A DNA stretch of 64,000 nt from Trichoplusia ni (Eukaryota; Arthropoda; Insecta; Lepidoptera; Noctuidae), in contig NC_039500.1 in assembly GCF_003590095.1 (NCBI RefSeq), positions 3,720,001-3,784,000 on the forward strand. The letters run 5' to 3'. The first letter of the stretch is position 1. Every line of letters begins with the position of its first letter. The notes beneath the pieces are model-generated. The model was not told the DNA's origin and ran no database searches. It saw nothing but the letters and a program-made list of their open reading frames with translations. Below are positions 12,182-24,810 of this stretch, piece after piece. A program made the translations under genes and the position numbers.

Positions 12182-15100
12182 GTAACATTTTTCTTATACA
12201 TCTATTTAATTTATTGCTTGCAATAAAAAATCTACTATTAATACTAAACAGATTTTCTTAACGAGGCATAAAGATTTAAAAAAGTTCCAAGCAAAAGAGT
12301 ATATTCTCTTCCGTTAAGTCCCAAAGGACTAGTATACCAAAGGCTTAAAAAAAGTTCAAACAGCAATACCATTATCTTAAATTGAAGTCGGGGCTCCATA
12401 CAGGAACATTAACGCGTTTTGACCGCATCACGTATCGGCTCCAACATTTCAAATTCACCGGGCACGCCCCGAAACGACTTTGAAGTCTAAAATCGAGTTT
12501 GCTGACCACAAAGTACGAAGTGGTTCATACAGTATGCAGGCCGTCGCATGCGGCGAGTAGCGCCGCCGTCCCATGAGGATGTTCTAGCTTTTAGCGCTGA
12601 CCGCTCGTGGAGTTATGAGCGCCTGGTACCGGCCCAGCTGCGTTTAGAAAGTAGATTAGATAGAATTACTTTACTCTGAGTAAAATACAGTGTATTGTTT
12701 TTGAATACGAATTTTCAAAGAGCCGTTTGTTCTGCGAAAGTCGATGAGAGAAAATGTGTGTTGGAATAACCTACACTCGAACAAAGAGATTGTTCCATTT
12801 ACTGAAAATTAAAGTCGCAACCGTAACTAAAAACAAATCATTTCAATATTAAAACCAGCAATCATAATGTGAAAGCTGAACATAAAAGCCCGCGTTGCAA
12901 ATAACACAACTGGCCGAAAATAAAACCTTTTTTTTACCCATCCCGTCGACAATATGGAATAGAATTACAAACGACCAATTCTATTTTTACTTTGTAATTG
13001 TAGCACAGTCCATAAAACGTTCCCGGATCCCCTGTACGTAGCCAACAAAAATTCCGCTCGGGGAAAAAAAGGACGTCGCAGAAAAAGGGCTTACTCCTGC
13101 GAACGCAAGAAGGGTAAAAAAGAATAATGTCCGAATTCGTTGACCCGTCCCGAGCTATCCATCACTCGCCCCTCCGGCGACTATCGCCGATGTATGCTGC
13201 CCTGGTACCTTTATCTAGATGTGTGGATGTTGCCCCCCTTTCCTATTCCAAGATTAGAAACGGGGGCTTTCTTTCATTTCTTGTTAATTGCGTTTATGAA
13301 AGACTTGTACATACACACAGAGTTAATAAAATTAAATATTTAATTTAGAACACACTTTTTTCTCTGGTGACACTTTCTAAAACATTAGATCCAAAAAACA
13401 CTATTTCTCTAAAACCAATTTTAGAAAAAAAAACATTATGCAGTAAAACATCATACAATGTTTTGGAACGAATCTCCATCAAACGGAATACTTATTGGAT
13501 ATGCATTTCCCCATACAAAACGCTCATACTAAAGTTAGCAGGACTGTCAGCACTCAAATATCGCGACACCAAACACCGGGAGTACATAAAACAGGAACAG
13601 TTCTAAATCTCGCGAGCCAAACCGGCGGATGTGGCCGCCCAGCCAAGTTTGCCGACGACGGAAAATGGAAAAACCGGAGGGGTGGAAGGATAGATGGAAA
13701 ATTGTTTTGGCAATGGACTAAAGAAAATGGCCACCGCATTTCCTGCGGTCAAGCCAAAAGGCGCTTTTCCAATCACTATATTATTTGTCGTGCGGGGGCC
13801 TTGCGTTTATGTATTCCTGGTGCGTGCGACGTGTGCTCCTGTGTGCCAAACGTATTGCTGCGATTCGGTTGGATTATTTTTTACTAAAAATATGGGAAAG
13901 TTTGGTCCATGAGAAATATTTCCAGTTCCTAGAATGGCTGACCAAAGTACTTGGTAATTTGACAACGTGAGTATAATGGCCACAAATCCTCGGCACCCAC
14001 ACATACATAATGAAGCGTCTGTCGTACATTATTAACATGTTAACACAGTCTATCTCAGTAGCCCAGTACGTACACACCCAGCCATGTCGCTGCGCTAATG
14101 AATTTATTATAAGAGCATAAATTGGCCTCTGATGCGTCCCATTACGGTGCCAGACTGTAAATTACAATTCGTTCGAGCACCGAGCGATCGTTTATTGGGT
14201 ATTCGGCGAGGATTAAATCCCGTTCTCTCGTCACCGATGCATTTATTAAAAGCGAAATTAATATTCATATTTTTCGGAACTAGCAGCCATGCCTTTGTTA
14301 GTTCAGGGACCGTGGAAATGATTAACAATCAAAGCTATTTATTATACCTTGTCAATATCGAAAAATTGGCTTTAATATGTGAGCCGTTTTTCTTCTCAAC
14401 AATATTATATTGCAGTAGTGAAATTGAAATAGATGCATTGAGAGCGACGTCGTCAAGATTAGTTTGTAGTAAATCATGGTATCCTGGTAGTTGCCCCTGC
14501 TCGGGCGCCCGTTATTGCTTCCTGCTGCCTTGGTAGGAAACACGCGCCACTGGACCGACTCAATCACCGAGTTTTGTGTTGTTTGCAAAAATAACAATAA
14601 TCTCTACTCCATAAAAAAGAAAATAATGGGTTTCATTGTTTTTCTTTATCATAATTGCGTGAGTCTTAATGCCAGTTGTAATTGTAATTGACGGAGTAGT
14701 AGACTAAAACTTAATGTGTTAAAGAATGTTTCTATTTGTTACAATTTTAAACATAATGCAGGATGCAACATGACATAACTCGAAGTTAAAGTGTCAAGCA
14801 TCGAGAAATAATGAACATTTAAAATTAAGATTCAATAGAATAAACACAAACACTTCAAACTAAAAACAAGAAAACCAAAACCATTATTGCATCCGTATTT
14901 AAATTCCAAGAGCCATTGTGGAGCTCACAATAGCAAACTGCAAAAGTCAAGAAATCCGCTCAATTTTACCACAAAACTGTTATGGTTTCCGGTCGCGATA
15001 TATCCATGGGATTATCAATCGTGATGTAATGGTGTTCGCCCATTATACTCGTCGATTTCCGACATCCTCATGGGGTCTTTATGGTGGTACGCGCCATTGC

Positions 15101-15762
15101 GTCTTGAGAGCACGGGACACGAAACGATACCTATAGTTTTTGGATCAGGCCTTTTAAGATACGTGCCTTGTACCCCTGCGATGGTAAAGGTTTTGTTGAG
15201 AAAATCTGCTTATGGATATATTTTGATTTAATATACAATGATAATGTTAACATACTGATTGGGTTTAAAATTATAAAATGTGTTTTCTTTCTTAAATATC
15301 TTTTGAGATTTTAATATTTTTTGGACGTCTTCTAAAGATCTTCAAAACTGAGTCAAGAGATTTGGTGAAATTATAAAATTACCTTTTTGGATCATAAATT
15401 ACAAACAGCCATATTAATCAAGTCTAACATTTGATTTTCCTCTGGTCACGTTATCAGCTTAAACAGATTATACCTCCATGTAGTCTCAGATATAAACGGC
15501 ATTACTTTAGTGACAATCGAAAATCGAGTTCTCAATGATTGGGGATAGTGTATCTGGGATGATACTTGACCATGCTAACTTAAGACAGCATAATGATCTA
15601 GAAAACCGAGTACCTAAAACTGGTGCTGGTGGTGTCTATTGTAATTGCAGTCTTATTTGAAGTTATTTAGATTTCAATTTTGATTGAGACCCAGTCGTCA
15701 AAACCCAGCTGAAGCTGATTGCACAGCCAGCCTAATTAACCGGGCAGTGTTCTATCCGTCAG
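12182..15762 (+). other. hth: homothorax penultimate intron
   Basis: Intron with GTAACA donor and CCGTCAG acceptor between two in-phase hth exons. It holds four TACCAGG-type sites (12614-12628, 13193-13207, 13808-13822, 14475-14489) and a relaxed CTTGGTA relative at 14529-14535, giving the densest part of the motif array. Several 60-130-codon open frames exist here on both strands, but they overlap each other, match nothing I recognise and are not supported as genes. Confidence 0.85.
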
Positions 15763-15920
15763 TATTCCCGCACGCGGGCCCCAGCGGCGCCTACAGCCCG
15801 GAGGCCACCATGGGCTACATGATGGACGGCCAGCAGATGATGCACAGGCCGCCCACCGACCCCGCCTTCCACCAGGGCTACGCGCACTACCCCGCCGAGT
15901 ACTACGGCCACCACCTCTAA
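15763..15920 (+). CDS. hth: homothorax last coding exon: C-terminal tail and stop
   Basis: Acceptor AG is at 15761-15762. The single base carried over from exon 12123-12181 plus TA gives Val, so the junction reads NRA-V-FPHAGPSG. The exon then encodes the Met/Tyr/His-rich tail typical of insect Homothorax, with GYMMDGQQMMHRPP in the middle and HYPAEYYGHHL at the end, then TAA at 15918-15920. The arrangement (short homeodomain exon, intron, short C-terminal exon) and the tail sequence match the Drosophila Hth C-terminus as I remember it. A strong donor, GTAAGTAT, begins at 15943 only 22 bases after the stop, suggesting that the 3'UTR is itself spliced or that alternative ends exist. The exon is GC-rich relative to its introns. 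Confidence 0.95.
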
Positions 15921-18740
15921 TGCACCCTGCATACTTGTACATGTAAGTATAACAAGTGGTTTTATTCTTTGGACGTCATGGTCCTCTAGTTGATGCCTAC
16001 TGGCAGAAATTGCAGAAGAAGCGAAGTTCATAAAATTAGGAAAATATTTTTTGTTTTAGTAGTCGAATCTAAGACTGTTAGGAAAAAATAAGGAACCTAT
16101 TTCTTATACAACTGCCACTTGCAGACGTTTGTGTCCAGGTGCAGAACGGGACCTTTATAAACATAACAATTTTTAGTCCTACTAATAACATCCCACCCAT
16201 TTTGTAATTCCCACCTTCACAAAAAAATATTTCAAAGAAAGTCGTTGATATACGACGGTATTATAATTATGCTGTTGCAGCCAACCAATAAAATTCATAA
16301 TTAATGTATAATTTATGCAGTTGTAAATAAGGTAACGAAACGTCAATATATTTGTATTTTTATTTACAGATATGAATAACGTTGACATCGCTCGGGCAGC
16401 GGGATCCCCGCGCCCCGCGCCCTGCGCCCCCGCGCCATCGCGCCCTCGCGCCCCCGCGCCCGCACTCGCCTAGGCCGACCAACGCCTGTGATACTGGCAC
16501 GTGATAATTACAGGAGAACGATGCTACATGTACATAAAAAAAAAAACTAAAATAAAAAAACGCGACATTTTTGTAATATTTGAAACAGTATACGATCTCC
16601 TAAAATTAAGTTTTGAAGTCAACTTTAATGGTTAAAATAAAATGTAAATGTAAAACGCGAAGTGACATGGACGCTGAAACATGACGGTGCAATCACCTGT
16701 TAATAAATAACGGTTTTATCACTCGGAACAATAGGAGCAAAGTTGATGAATGTAACAATAATGTGGTTTGATAGTTATCGTATAAATATTTATAGCTAAT
16801 TGTGTATTGTTATTACGTAAATATAAATAAATAATTGAATAGTTGTGTAAGTTGTAACTATCACAGTACTTGGGTCGCTGTCGACAGAAAGGTAATAGAT
16901 ATGGGACTTTTTTTGTAAAGGAGTTGTATTAATAGGTTTTAGGTTTTGAAGCAAGTTTCTTTGTGAGGTGGGAGTGCTCGGGCTGGATCCCGGCCGAGCC
17001 TGCGCCCGCGCATGTCCTCGCGCCCGGCCCGAGCTCGAGCACGCCACTGCTCCAGGTGTAACTGTAAATTTCGTTTACGTGTTGCTCTTACCTACCAACT
17101 AATTTATTAATAATTATCAAGCTCAAATTGTACATCTATTACGAATGTCAATTTCTTGAAAATTAATTGTCCGCGCGTTTAATTTACAGAAAACATTTTG
17201 AATACATATCTTTGAATTATATATTTATTGTAATGATATTGTATATCGAATATCGTTTTTCACCTTGCCTTGGTGTTCGATAATGTAGCACAATTTGTAA
17301 CCGATGTATACGAATCACAAAATGATATTTTACAATGTTAAAAAAATGAGATTTTTAGGTCTATTTTTTGTCTTTGTGGATGATACCTGATATTGATTGC
17401 CTTCTATGTTACCAGGTGACCATAAACTTTAAGATGTGCAGATTAAAAAATAACTTGAAAAAAAATATTGAAGCCGTGTTCGGCGCGAGACGAGTCGTTT
17501 TATTTATTTTTTAATCTGTAGACCTTTCACACACGTAATATTTAAAATTGTGTGGTTTTCATGACTGATGAGAATCTGTGAGCTTCTTATAGATTACATA
17601 TTCTTGTTCCGTGGTCTTAAAAATACTTTTTTTGCGTAAATGTAAACGAATTATAAGATTTACTAATTAGATCAGCCACGGAACTGCTCCGCTGCAAGTG
17701 TTCAAGGTACGTTAAGCGAGTAGCTGGAGTCACATGATGATTCAAGGAAATGGGAACTTTGAAGAGGTTAAAAGATTCGGTAAAAAACATCGGGAACTTT
17801 TAGGAAGAGACCCTGAAAGTGTGCATATAAAAAGATAACGTGATTGATACTTGCAGTGGAGTATAATTAATATTGTTTCCAATATATTCACGTGAACCAT
17901 TTGAAAGTAATGCGACGCATTACGGCCTTACGTCATGTATACGAACGGGAGATATAAAATGTCATATTGGTCCTAGCTATGGTAAACTTTGATAGCGGAA
18001 TAATTTATCCGAGAAAAAGCTTTATTATAGGCTAATTAAGACCACCATATTGTCTTGTAAATTGCGATACGATTGTAGAGATATATTTAAAAAATATAAT
18101 AATAATATTTAATTCTAATTTCAAATACATATTAGCGAAATAGGAGAAGTTTAACGTTTGTTTTTGGAATACGAGTTTTAAAAATGGAATAGTAAGGGTT
18201 TAAGAAGCTGTCACTTTGACAGTCGTATCGCAACTTAGTGTCTCATTTTTAGAAAAAAGTTTGTGAACTTTTGTAAATAATAATCATCAAATATTATACA
18301 TAATTACGTCATTTTACTTTGTATAGACAGTTTTCCCCAATGAAGTCTCAGTATTAAATAATTTGGAAAGAAAATATTTTTTTTCTCTTGCAACACCGGA
18401 CTTTGTTGATACACAATTATTATTGTTATTTGCATTGCGTGTAATATATTTTTATTAAGAGGAAAATCTTAAATAGTAGTTGTTAGGTATTAATGTATTA
18501 ATTGAAGAATTTTATTTTGATTTTTCTCTTTATTACATATGTATATGTACATTATATATAATGATTTGAAAGTCATCAAGTTATTGTAAATATAGCTACT
18601 AAAATGGTGAACATGAGCGTCGGTCAGCGGAACATTTCAATTTGATGAGAAAAATATTAATTATATATTTGTATTGTATAATTTCGGCGAGATACATATT
18701 ATAAATAAAATATACGATTAATAATAAACTGGTTTATATA
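15921..18740 (+). other. hth: probable homothorax 3'UTR region
   Basis: AT-rich non-coding sequence after the stop. It contains a consensus donor at 15943 and a polypyrimidine-TTTACAG acceptor ending at 16369 (possible 427-base 3'UTR intron). Three UGUAAAUA-type Pumilio sites lie at 16322-16329, 18272-18279 and 18585-18592, the first of which falls inside the putative intron. Several AATAAA hexamers are present, including 18704-18709 and 18723-18728. The 3' end is inferred from the last close pair of AATAAA signals and could be earlier (AATAAA from about 16551). Confidence 0.5.
16370..16473 (+). other. hth: possible alternative hth terminal exon or spliced 3'UTR exon, C-rich
   Basis: A very good acceptor (TTTTTATTTACAG) precedes 16370. 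If exon 12123-12181 spliced directly here, the phase-1 junction stays open. It would give DMNNVDIARAAG followed by a Pro/Ala/Arg-rich run ending at TAG 16471-16473 (34 residues), replacing the usual Hth tail. The tract 16395-16470 is highly C-rich (CGCGCCCC-type units), like 1845-1905. The alternative reading, that this is just a 3'UTR exon spliced from the donor at 15943, is equally compatible. No conservation evidence is available here. Confidence 0.35.
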
Positions 18741-21700
18741 ATAGTAACTTCAGATCGCTGACGGGCCGTTGTGAAGGACATCTGACGAAACTGTGTCGGC
18801 ATTATGAATGCTACGAATTGTGTAAAAAATATTAAAACCTAAAAAAAACATATTTTGTTTCATTTTTACGTAACACCTTAAGAAATCATGGTAATTTCTG
18901 AGTTCATTAAATTAGATACAATGTTACCTTAGAAATTAAAATTAAAAAAAAATACACAAAAATCTGCCGTCATTTAATTAACCTAACAAAAAAAAAGTAA
19001 TTTTCTGAAAAAGTGTTTTTTCAAAATCAGACAACTGCATTATATCAAATAACACATACTTTCTTGAATATTCTTATATTAAAAAAAAAAAACAAAATAC
19101 ATAGATACAATTACATAAATTTTTTTTTTTTTTGTTTACACACCGTGAATCTTTTTGCACACAATACATATATTATACTTTATAGTCATGTTGACATACT
19201 ATGGGGCTAAATGTAATTCTATAAGATTACATAGTTCTCTCAAACAAACGTTCTTTGGTGTCTGTGCTCTGACCTCTAATTCTTTTAAAAATATTCCAAG
19301 TTCAGACGATTTATTAAACTGAAGTCTAAATCAATACATATTTTTTCAAAATCTATTTTTGAAAAACACAAAAGCTACCAAAACTGAGACAACAGAATCT
19401 CAAACGGTTGCTACGTAACAGCAACGCTACGCGGCGTAGCGTTTCGTAGCGTCGTCGTAGCGGGCGTGGCGGCTCGAAAATGGCGGACGACAGTGAGTAA
19501 TGGCACACTGGGACGAGTCCAGTGACGCGTGCTGCAGGGTTGTCACACTTTAGAAAAGGTAATATAAAAAAAGGTAAGAAGTTACTAATTAGAGTTCGAC
19601 AGTCATAGCGGGTTTGATGGTTGACTGATGACTTTTTGATCTGAGTTAATGAATAATTGATTTGTTCTTCCTTAAGTAACTGATCATTTAATCAGCTATC
19701 AGATTTATATCCTTCTATTATTCTAATTAATGATTTTGTATCGAGAAAATATAAAAACGAAGAAACATAACCAGTATAAACCTAATTACAACTAATTTAT
19801 AATTACAAAAATCTCACAATTTCCTCTCAAAGCGAAACAAATAAAACCAAACCCATTCATTTACGGATTTCCATCCACAATTCTTTGGCAACCCTACTTT
19901 TTTTCCTCGAACGGAGCACAGTAAGCAACGCACCGACCGATTGTATCGCTCGCGGATGCTCCGAGCGGCCCATTTGTCAACCTTAGCACCCCCCCCCCGG
20001 CAACCTCCCCCTCTCCGCCGCAGAGCACCCCGAGCCCCCGGCGACAAAAGAAAAGCTTCAGATGAACACTGAAACTATATCAATTTATGTTTGCCTGGTA
20101 CGCGATCTGCAGGAATGCGCCCTTTGTGCTCTTTGTTAGCTAGCTTTATTTTATTTATTCGTATACTTTCTATATTTTATTTACCATACCACCATATAAA
20201 AATGTTGGTTTTTAAGATTCAAAATAAAATCTAAAGGTATATAAGACAAATAAACATTAATGTTTCCTGGGCTTGATGCCTCAATCATCATACGAGATAG
20301 GCCATGATGAATTTACTACATTTGATATTGCCCAATTGAAAAACAGCACACATGATGCAAAACTTCTAGGTGGTGAAAGTGACTCGTGATTGAGAACATA
20401 TAAAGCGTAGAAGGAAACAGGGCTGGTTTGGCTATGGATTCTATGGAAGCGAATTGGAAAACGCATGCGTGTTTTGACCATCATCAGTCTATATAATTTT
20501 TCCAACTTTGTTGGGGTCAACTTTCAGTCTAACGGGGTCTAGCTAAGCACTAGTGCTTTCTTTACAAGGAGCGTGTACCTACCTGACATCCTCAACCTAG
20601 TGAAGTTACCTGGCTCACGCTGACTATACGGCTGTCAAAGAGCTATGAATAACAGCCGGGACAGACAATTTTACGTTTAAATTTACATTGTAATTTGATA
20701 AAAAATATAGATTCTATAGATACGATAGGCCCGTGCAAGATATTGTCTTTCAGCCATTTCTCCCTAAAATTCACACGACGCTATCCTAGGAAATTTACAA
20801 GCAATTATAAAGTAAGTTTCATTACGTCCAACTGCGTAGGTACCAGGGCGTCATGACTGCTGCGGAGGCATCGAGCAATTTCCACTCAGGGCTAATTTAA
20901 GACGGGACCGCGACCGACATGTTTATTGGTTAATTAAAGTTTTACTCAGAAACAAACAGTACCAGGGACGCAGAGGACGCCGGGAGGGATAGCAAAAAGA
21001 TTAGGTCTAATGTTACTTAAATTGTAGCGTATCTTGACGCATCTTAGATTTTGTAGAGTAAATACGTTTCTTCGAAATTGACCGTTTGGTTTTTATTTGA
21101 ACGACGAGCCGTGGTAATGACACTAAATAAGAAAGTGACCAATAATATAAGCGTTATGCAAAAATATACAACAATATCTATTGATAATAAGAATGGTTAC
21201 AAAAACGAGAAGAAGATGCATGCACTCTAAACTATTTATCAGACTTAAAATCCCAACTTATAGATCACGGGCAAATTCGCGCACAACAGCTAGTCTAGTA
21301 ATATATTATATTTTCACATAATTGAGATTGGCATCCAAATAGTTTCGTATTTACTAAAATATTAATTATTAACAAGAGTAATATTCAAATGAATCTGCTG
21401 TCGGTACAATATCAAAAACACCTGAACAGGCTACGGTTGGCAAAACAATAATCCAAGTTTACAATTTATCCGCGCGATCCCGATTACTTGCGCCTACCCA
21501 CTGAACCAAGTAGCTGTTCTCAACTTCCGCGTATGAATATAGCTGTAGAGCGCACTCTATTCCACGATCATCTCAAAAAACAATACTATAATTTTGTGAA
21601 AAATAGTGAACTTTATGAACGTGAATTGTCCATCTAATTTACACAATACCTTTACACCAATAAAGAAAGATGTAGGGAATCACCACTGACTTAAAAGTTT

Positions 21701-23090
21701 TAGACGATGAAAGTTTCTCATGTTTATTTTATTCTCATCTCGGTAAATTGACAATTGATACTATTAAATGTGTATATTAAAATTTATTACCTCTTAATTC
21801 TTAAACGGCGAAACGATTTCCATGAAATATGGCGTACAACGACGTACCTGACACCTTGGATTAACACAGACTTTTATCGGACTTCCAACCAGGCATTATC
21901 CGCGAACAACGAATGTTGAAATCAAGGGAGTATCGCTTTGAACACGTACCACTTAAACTACATACATCCACTCATCACAAACACTTCGTCTAACGCCTAC
22001 TCAAACTGCCGCCCACCCTGAGTAATTAACAAAAAGGACAACTATACCGTAATGAGTTTTACTAAAATCACATAAATAAATTGATTGTGTTAATCTAAAC
22101 ATCGTGAGGTAATTGCTACTTACCTACATCAGATGTTTTATAGGCGAATATTGTAACGACAATAGTTTCAAGGTGTTGTTAGACGTCAAACTGTCACTTT
22201 GAGGTGCAAAGTAGCAACAATTGAGTACGTGTCAAGTTGAGTGGAGCATTGACTCTGAAATCGTTTCGGTATTGCATTGATTTGTAAATTGTTTGGTTTA
22301 ATGATTCCGGAGCCAAAATAAAAAAAGAAATCCTTATTACTATAGCTCGGCTGTTTGTCCGTCTGTCCGTAGGTCATCTCAGGAACCGTCAAAAAGATAA
22401 TGAATAAAAATCAGAATCTAGGTTAAGCAACGAATGATACGGACGTAAAGATGGGTGGTTATTTTCTTTTGTTTTTTTTCCTTTAGCCTATGTCACGAGA
22501 CTGTTTTTTTTTTAACTAGCATAAAGATGTTCCAGCGTTGGGCAAGCCTGCAAACACTTTCCACTCGTCTTAGTTCAGAGTTCTAACTTTCAATTCTTTA
22601 AATATAAATCTGTATCGTCTATCACAACCTAATCAAAATGTTACTTAGCACGTTCTCAATAAATCGTACATAAAAGCTCCGTCCAGTTCTGCGCGCCTGG
22701 TACCGGAGTCGAACTAACTCACGTTTAATGGGCCAAATAACTGGCGTGATGGCCAGCGCTGGACTATGAGCGGCGTTTTAAACATTTTTCGCGGATATTT
22801 CCCGAGTTGTTTTTAGCCTAAATTATTGTTATTGTTTAAAACGTATATCCTGAAGAATATGTCGTCCTGGTACTTGAGATGCAATAGCGTATAACTTTTA
22901 ATACCCATAGTATATACATTTAAGTCGCCAGTTCTTCTCATTAAATAAGCAAAGAGAAAATTTTATAGTTCAAACGAAATGTATTTTTCGTAACCTATGA
23001 TGAAGTTAAATAATTCTAATACCTTTAAAAATGTAACGCCATTTGTAAAAAAAAACAACTAAAAAAAACAGGTATAAATTTTAGAAAATA
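18741..23090. other. hth downstream flank, no gene seen
   Basis: Non-coding AT-rich sequence with five TACCAGG-type sites (20086, 20841, 20960, 22688, 22858). It also holds a palindrome-rich GC island at about 19408-19500, a C-rich run at about 19988-20040, and poly-A/T tracts at 18950-19130. No open frame resembles a known protein. Its motif content ties it to the hth regulatory domain rather than to the downstream genes. Confidence 0.6.
19408..19500 (+). promoter_or_regulatory. GC-rich palindrome cluster followed by ATGGCGG and a splice-donor-like site
   Basis: Three nested inverted repeats occur in a row: GTTGCT/AGCAAC at 19408-19426, a 21-base palindrome of AACGCTACGC arms at 19423-19443, and CGTAGCG units up to 19462. 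These are followed by AAAATGGCGGACGACA and GTGAGT from about 19478. The ATG has a favourable context and the donor lies four codons later, so this could be the promoter and first coding exon of an unidentified + strand transcript. AAAATGGCGG is also a good Pho/YY1 site. No downstream exon was identified. Confidence 0.3.
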
Positions 23091-23359
23091 CTAGCTGTTG
23101 CCCGCGACTTCGTTCCCGTGGGTAGAAGAAGATATAAGTTATGATTTATACCCGTCCTGTTTTTTTTCACATTTTCCATTGTATCTTCGCTCCTATTAGT
23201 CGCAGCGTGATGGTTTATAGCCTAAAGCCTTCCTCGATTAATGGTCTATTCAACACAAAAAGAATTTTTCAATTTGGACCAGTAGTTCCTGAGATTAGCG
23301 CGTTCAAACAAACAAACAAACAAACAAACAAACTCTTCAGCTTTATATATTAGTATAGA
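23091..23359 (-). mobile_element. non-autonomous Helitron, complete copy
   Basis: Read on the - strand the element begins TCTATACTAATATATAAAGC and ends CAACAGCTAG. It is inserted between host A and T, as Helitrons are. Just inside the CTAG end the segment around CGGGAACGAAGTCGCG can form a short hairpin about ten bases from the terminus, the standard Helitron 3' structure. A (CAAA)n microsatellite lies near the 5' end. It is 269 bp long with no coding capacity. Copies at 28158 and 51102 share the whole body. Confidence 0.75.
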
Positions 23360-24478
23360 TTAAACAAAACTATGTAACTTTTTCGTAATGCTACCAAGTA
23401 AAATCGAATACATTCAATCCAGAGACAAGTTGTATTCAAAAGAAAAAACCATTTCAACACCAAATAGCTATCATACCCCTAAACAACCGAAAATCCTTCC
23501 ACCATTTCGTCCTCTAACAAATTCACCGAAATTAAGCAACAATTTAAAAACGCACACGCATCTATTACGCGCTAACCGCTTCTAAATCGCGTTGTACATT
23601 GCTCGCTAGGTTAGGTAGGCCGCATCGAATTCATCACTAGTGCGGCAATGAAAAACGTTTGGTCGCGCGACACGCTGCCGTGACAACTAACGGCCGTGTC
23701 GCTTTGATGGTCGTGCGTCGCGACGTGACGGCTGTACGGCCAGCAAAAATAATATTAGAAATATAATTTCAAAAGGGGGAGACCTTTGCCTATCTAAACT
23801 TTGTTAACTTGAACGCATGGAAATATAATTAGTAATTACAATGTTTATTTTCGTACAAAATAAGTAACATTTCCTAAACTAAAACTCAAGTTAAAAAGCT
23901 ATAAGCTATACATTAAGAAAATTTTGTATAACTTTTGACAGTATCTTAAAAAAATATAGAAGTCTGAACTGCATATTCAGTATGACAATTTCCACTTCAA
24001 TACCGAACGGAGTCATACCAAAAAGCCTTTCTTCGATTGTTCCAGATAACTTTCGACTTCTCTGTTAAAAATTGCTGCTAAGTTCCATATCGTCTCTACC
24101 TTTCTTAGCTTTATACATAACAACATACAGTCTAACTACATGTTGAAATCAACTTCATTTTCCAAAATATTTTTTTACTATCGTTACTCAGTACTGTACG
24201 CAACAACAACGATCGCTCCCCGCACAGGCGGCGACTGAAAAATTTGTTGAACAAGCGATGTCGCGGCGCAAACATATATCTTGTACTCTCAACCTGACCT
24301 ACTCACGTTGGTACATACCTACATATACATATTAATACGTACTGCAAAAAGCCAATTTTTTTATCTTCGTAAGCATCGTTCGTTTGGCAAAAATGTAAGT
24401 ACACGAAGGCGATGTCAAATCGCGTGACTTGAGAAAAAAATACACTGTTTTTACTAGAATATAATAACGTAGACCGTA

Positions 24479-24605
24479 TCCTACTTCCCACTAATATTAT
24501 AAACGTGAAACTTTGTATGTATGTTTGTTCCTCTTTCATGCAAAAACCACTGAACGGATCTAAACAAAACTTGGTACACAACTCGTTTTTAACCAGGATT
24601 AACAC
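24479..24605 (+). mobile_element. Helitron-like 5' head fragment
   Basis: It starts TCCTACTTCCCACTAATATT and continues with a TATGTTTGTT run and a segment meaning roughly 'CACTGAACGGATCTAAACAA', the usual order of the lepidopteran Helitron-type repeat read from its 5' end. The 3' CTAG end is missing, so this is a truncated or diverged copy. Confidence 0.5.
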
Positions 24606-24639
24606 ATAGGAGCTTTTCCCATAGGATCATTTTCATTTT

Positions 24640-24810
24640 GTGACGGATAGCCTTCGAAAAACGTCGTGCCGCAAGTTCGATTCCTGCCTAGGACAATTAT
24701 TTGGGTGATCTATGAATGCTTGTCTTGAGCCTGGGTGGGCGACTTGAATGTTTGTGAAATCCCTGCGACACCAGAATTAAATTCTGAAGCGCGGGCGTTG
24801 TTTTTTTTCA
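24640..24810 (+). mobile_element. tRNA-derived SINE copy
   Basis: A B-box-like AGTTCGATTCC lies at 24674-24684. The body, GGGTGATCTATGAATGCTTG through GAGCCTGGGTG, matches the copy at 60325-60475 closely. An A-rich/T-rich tail follows. The tRNA head is degenerate. It is a SINE, not a functional tRNA gene. Confidence 0.65.

Noticed and set aside
13495..13887. 130-codon open frame on the + strand (and overlapping frames on both strands) within the hth intron
   Set aside because: It overlaps other frames of similar length, shows no domain or codon pattern I recognise, and lies inside a confirmed intron. It is explained by locally GC-richer sequence.
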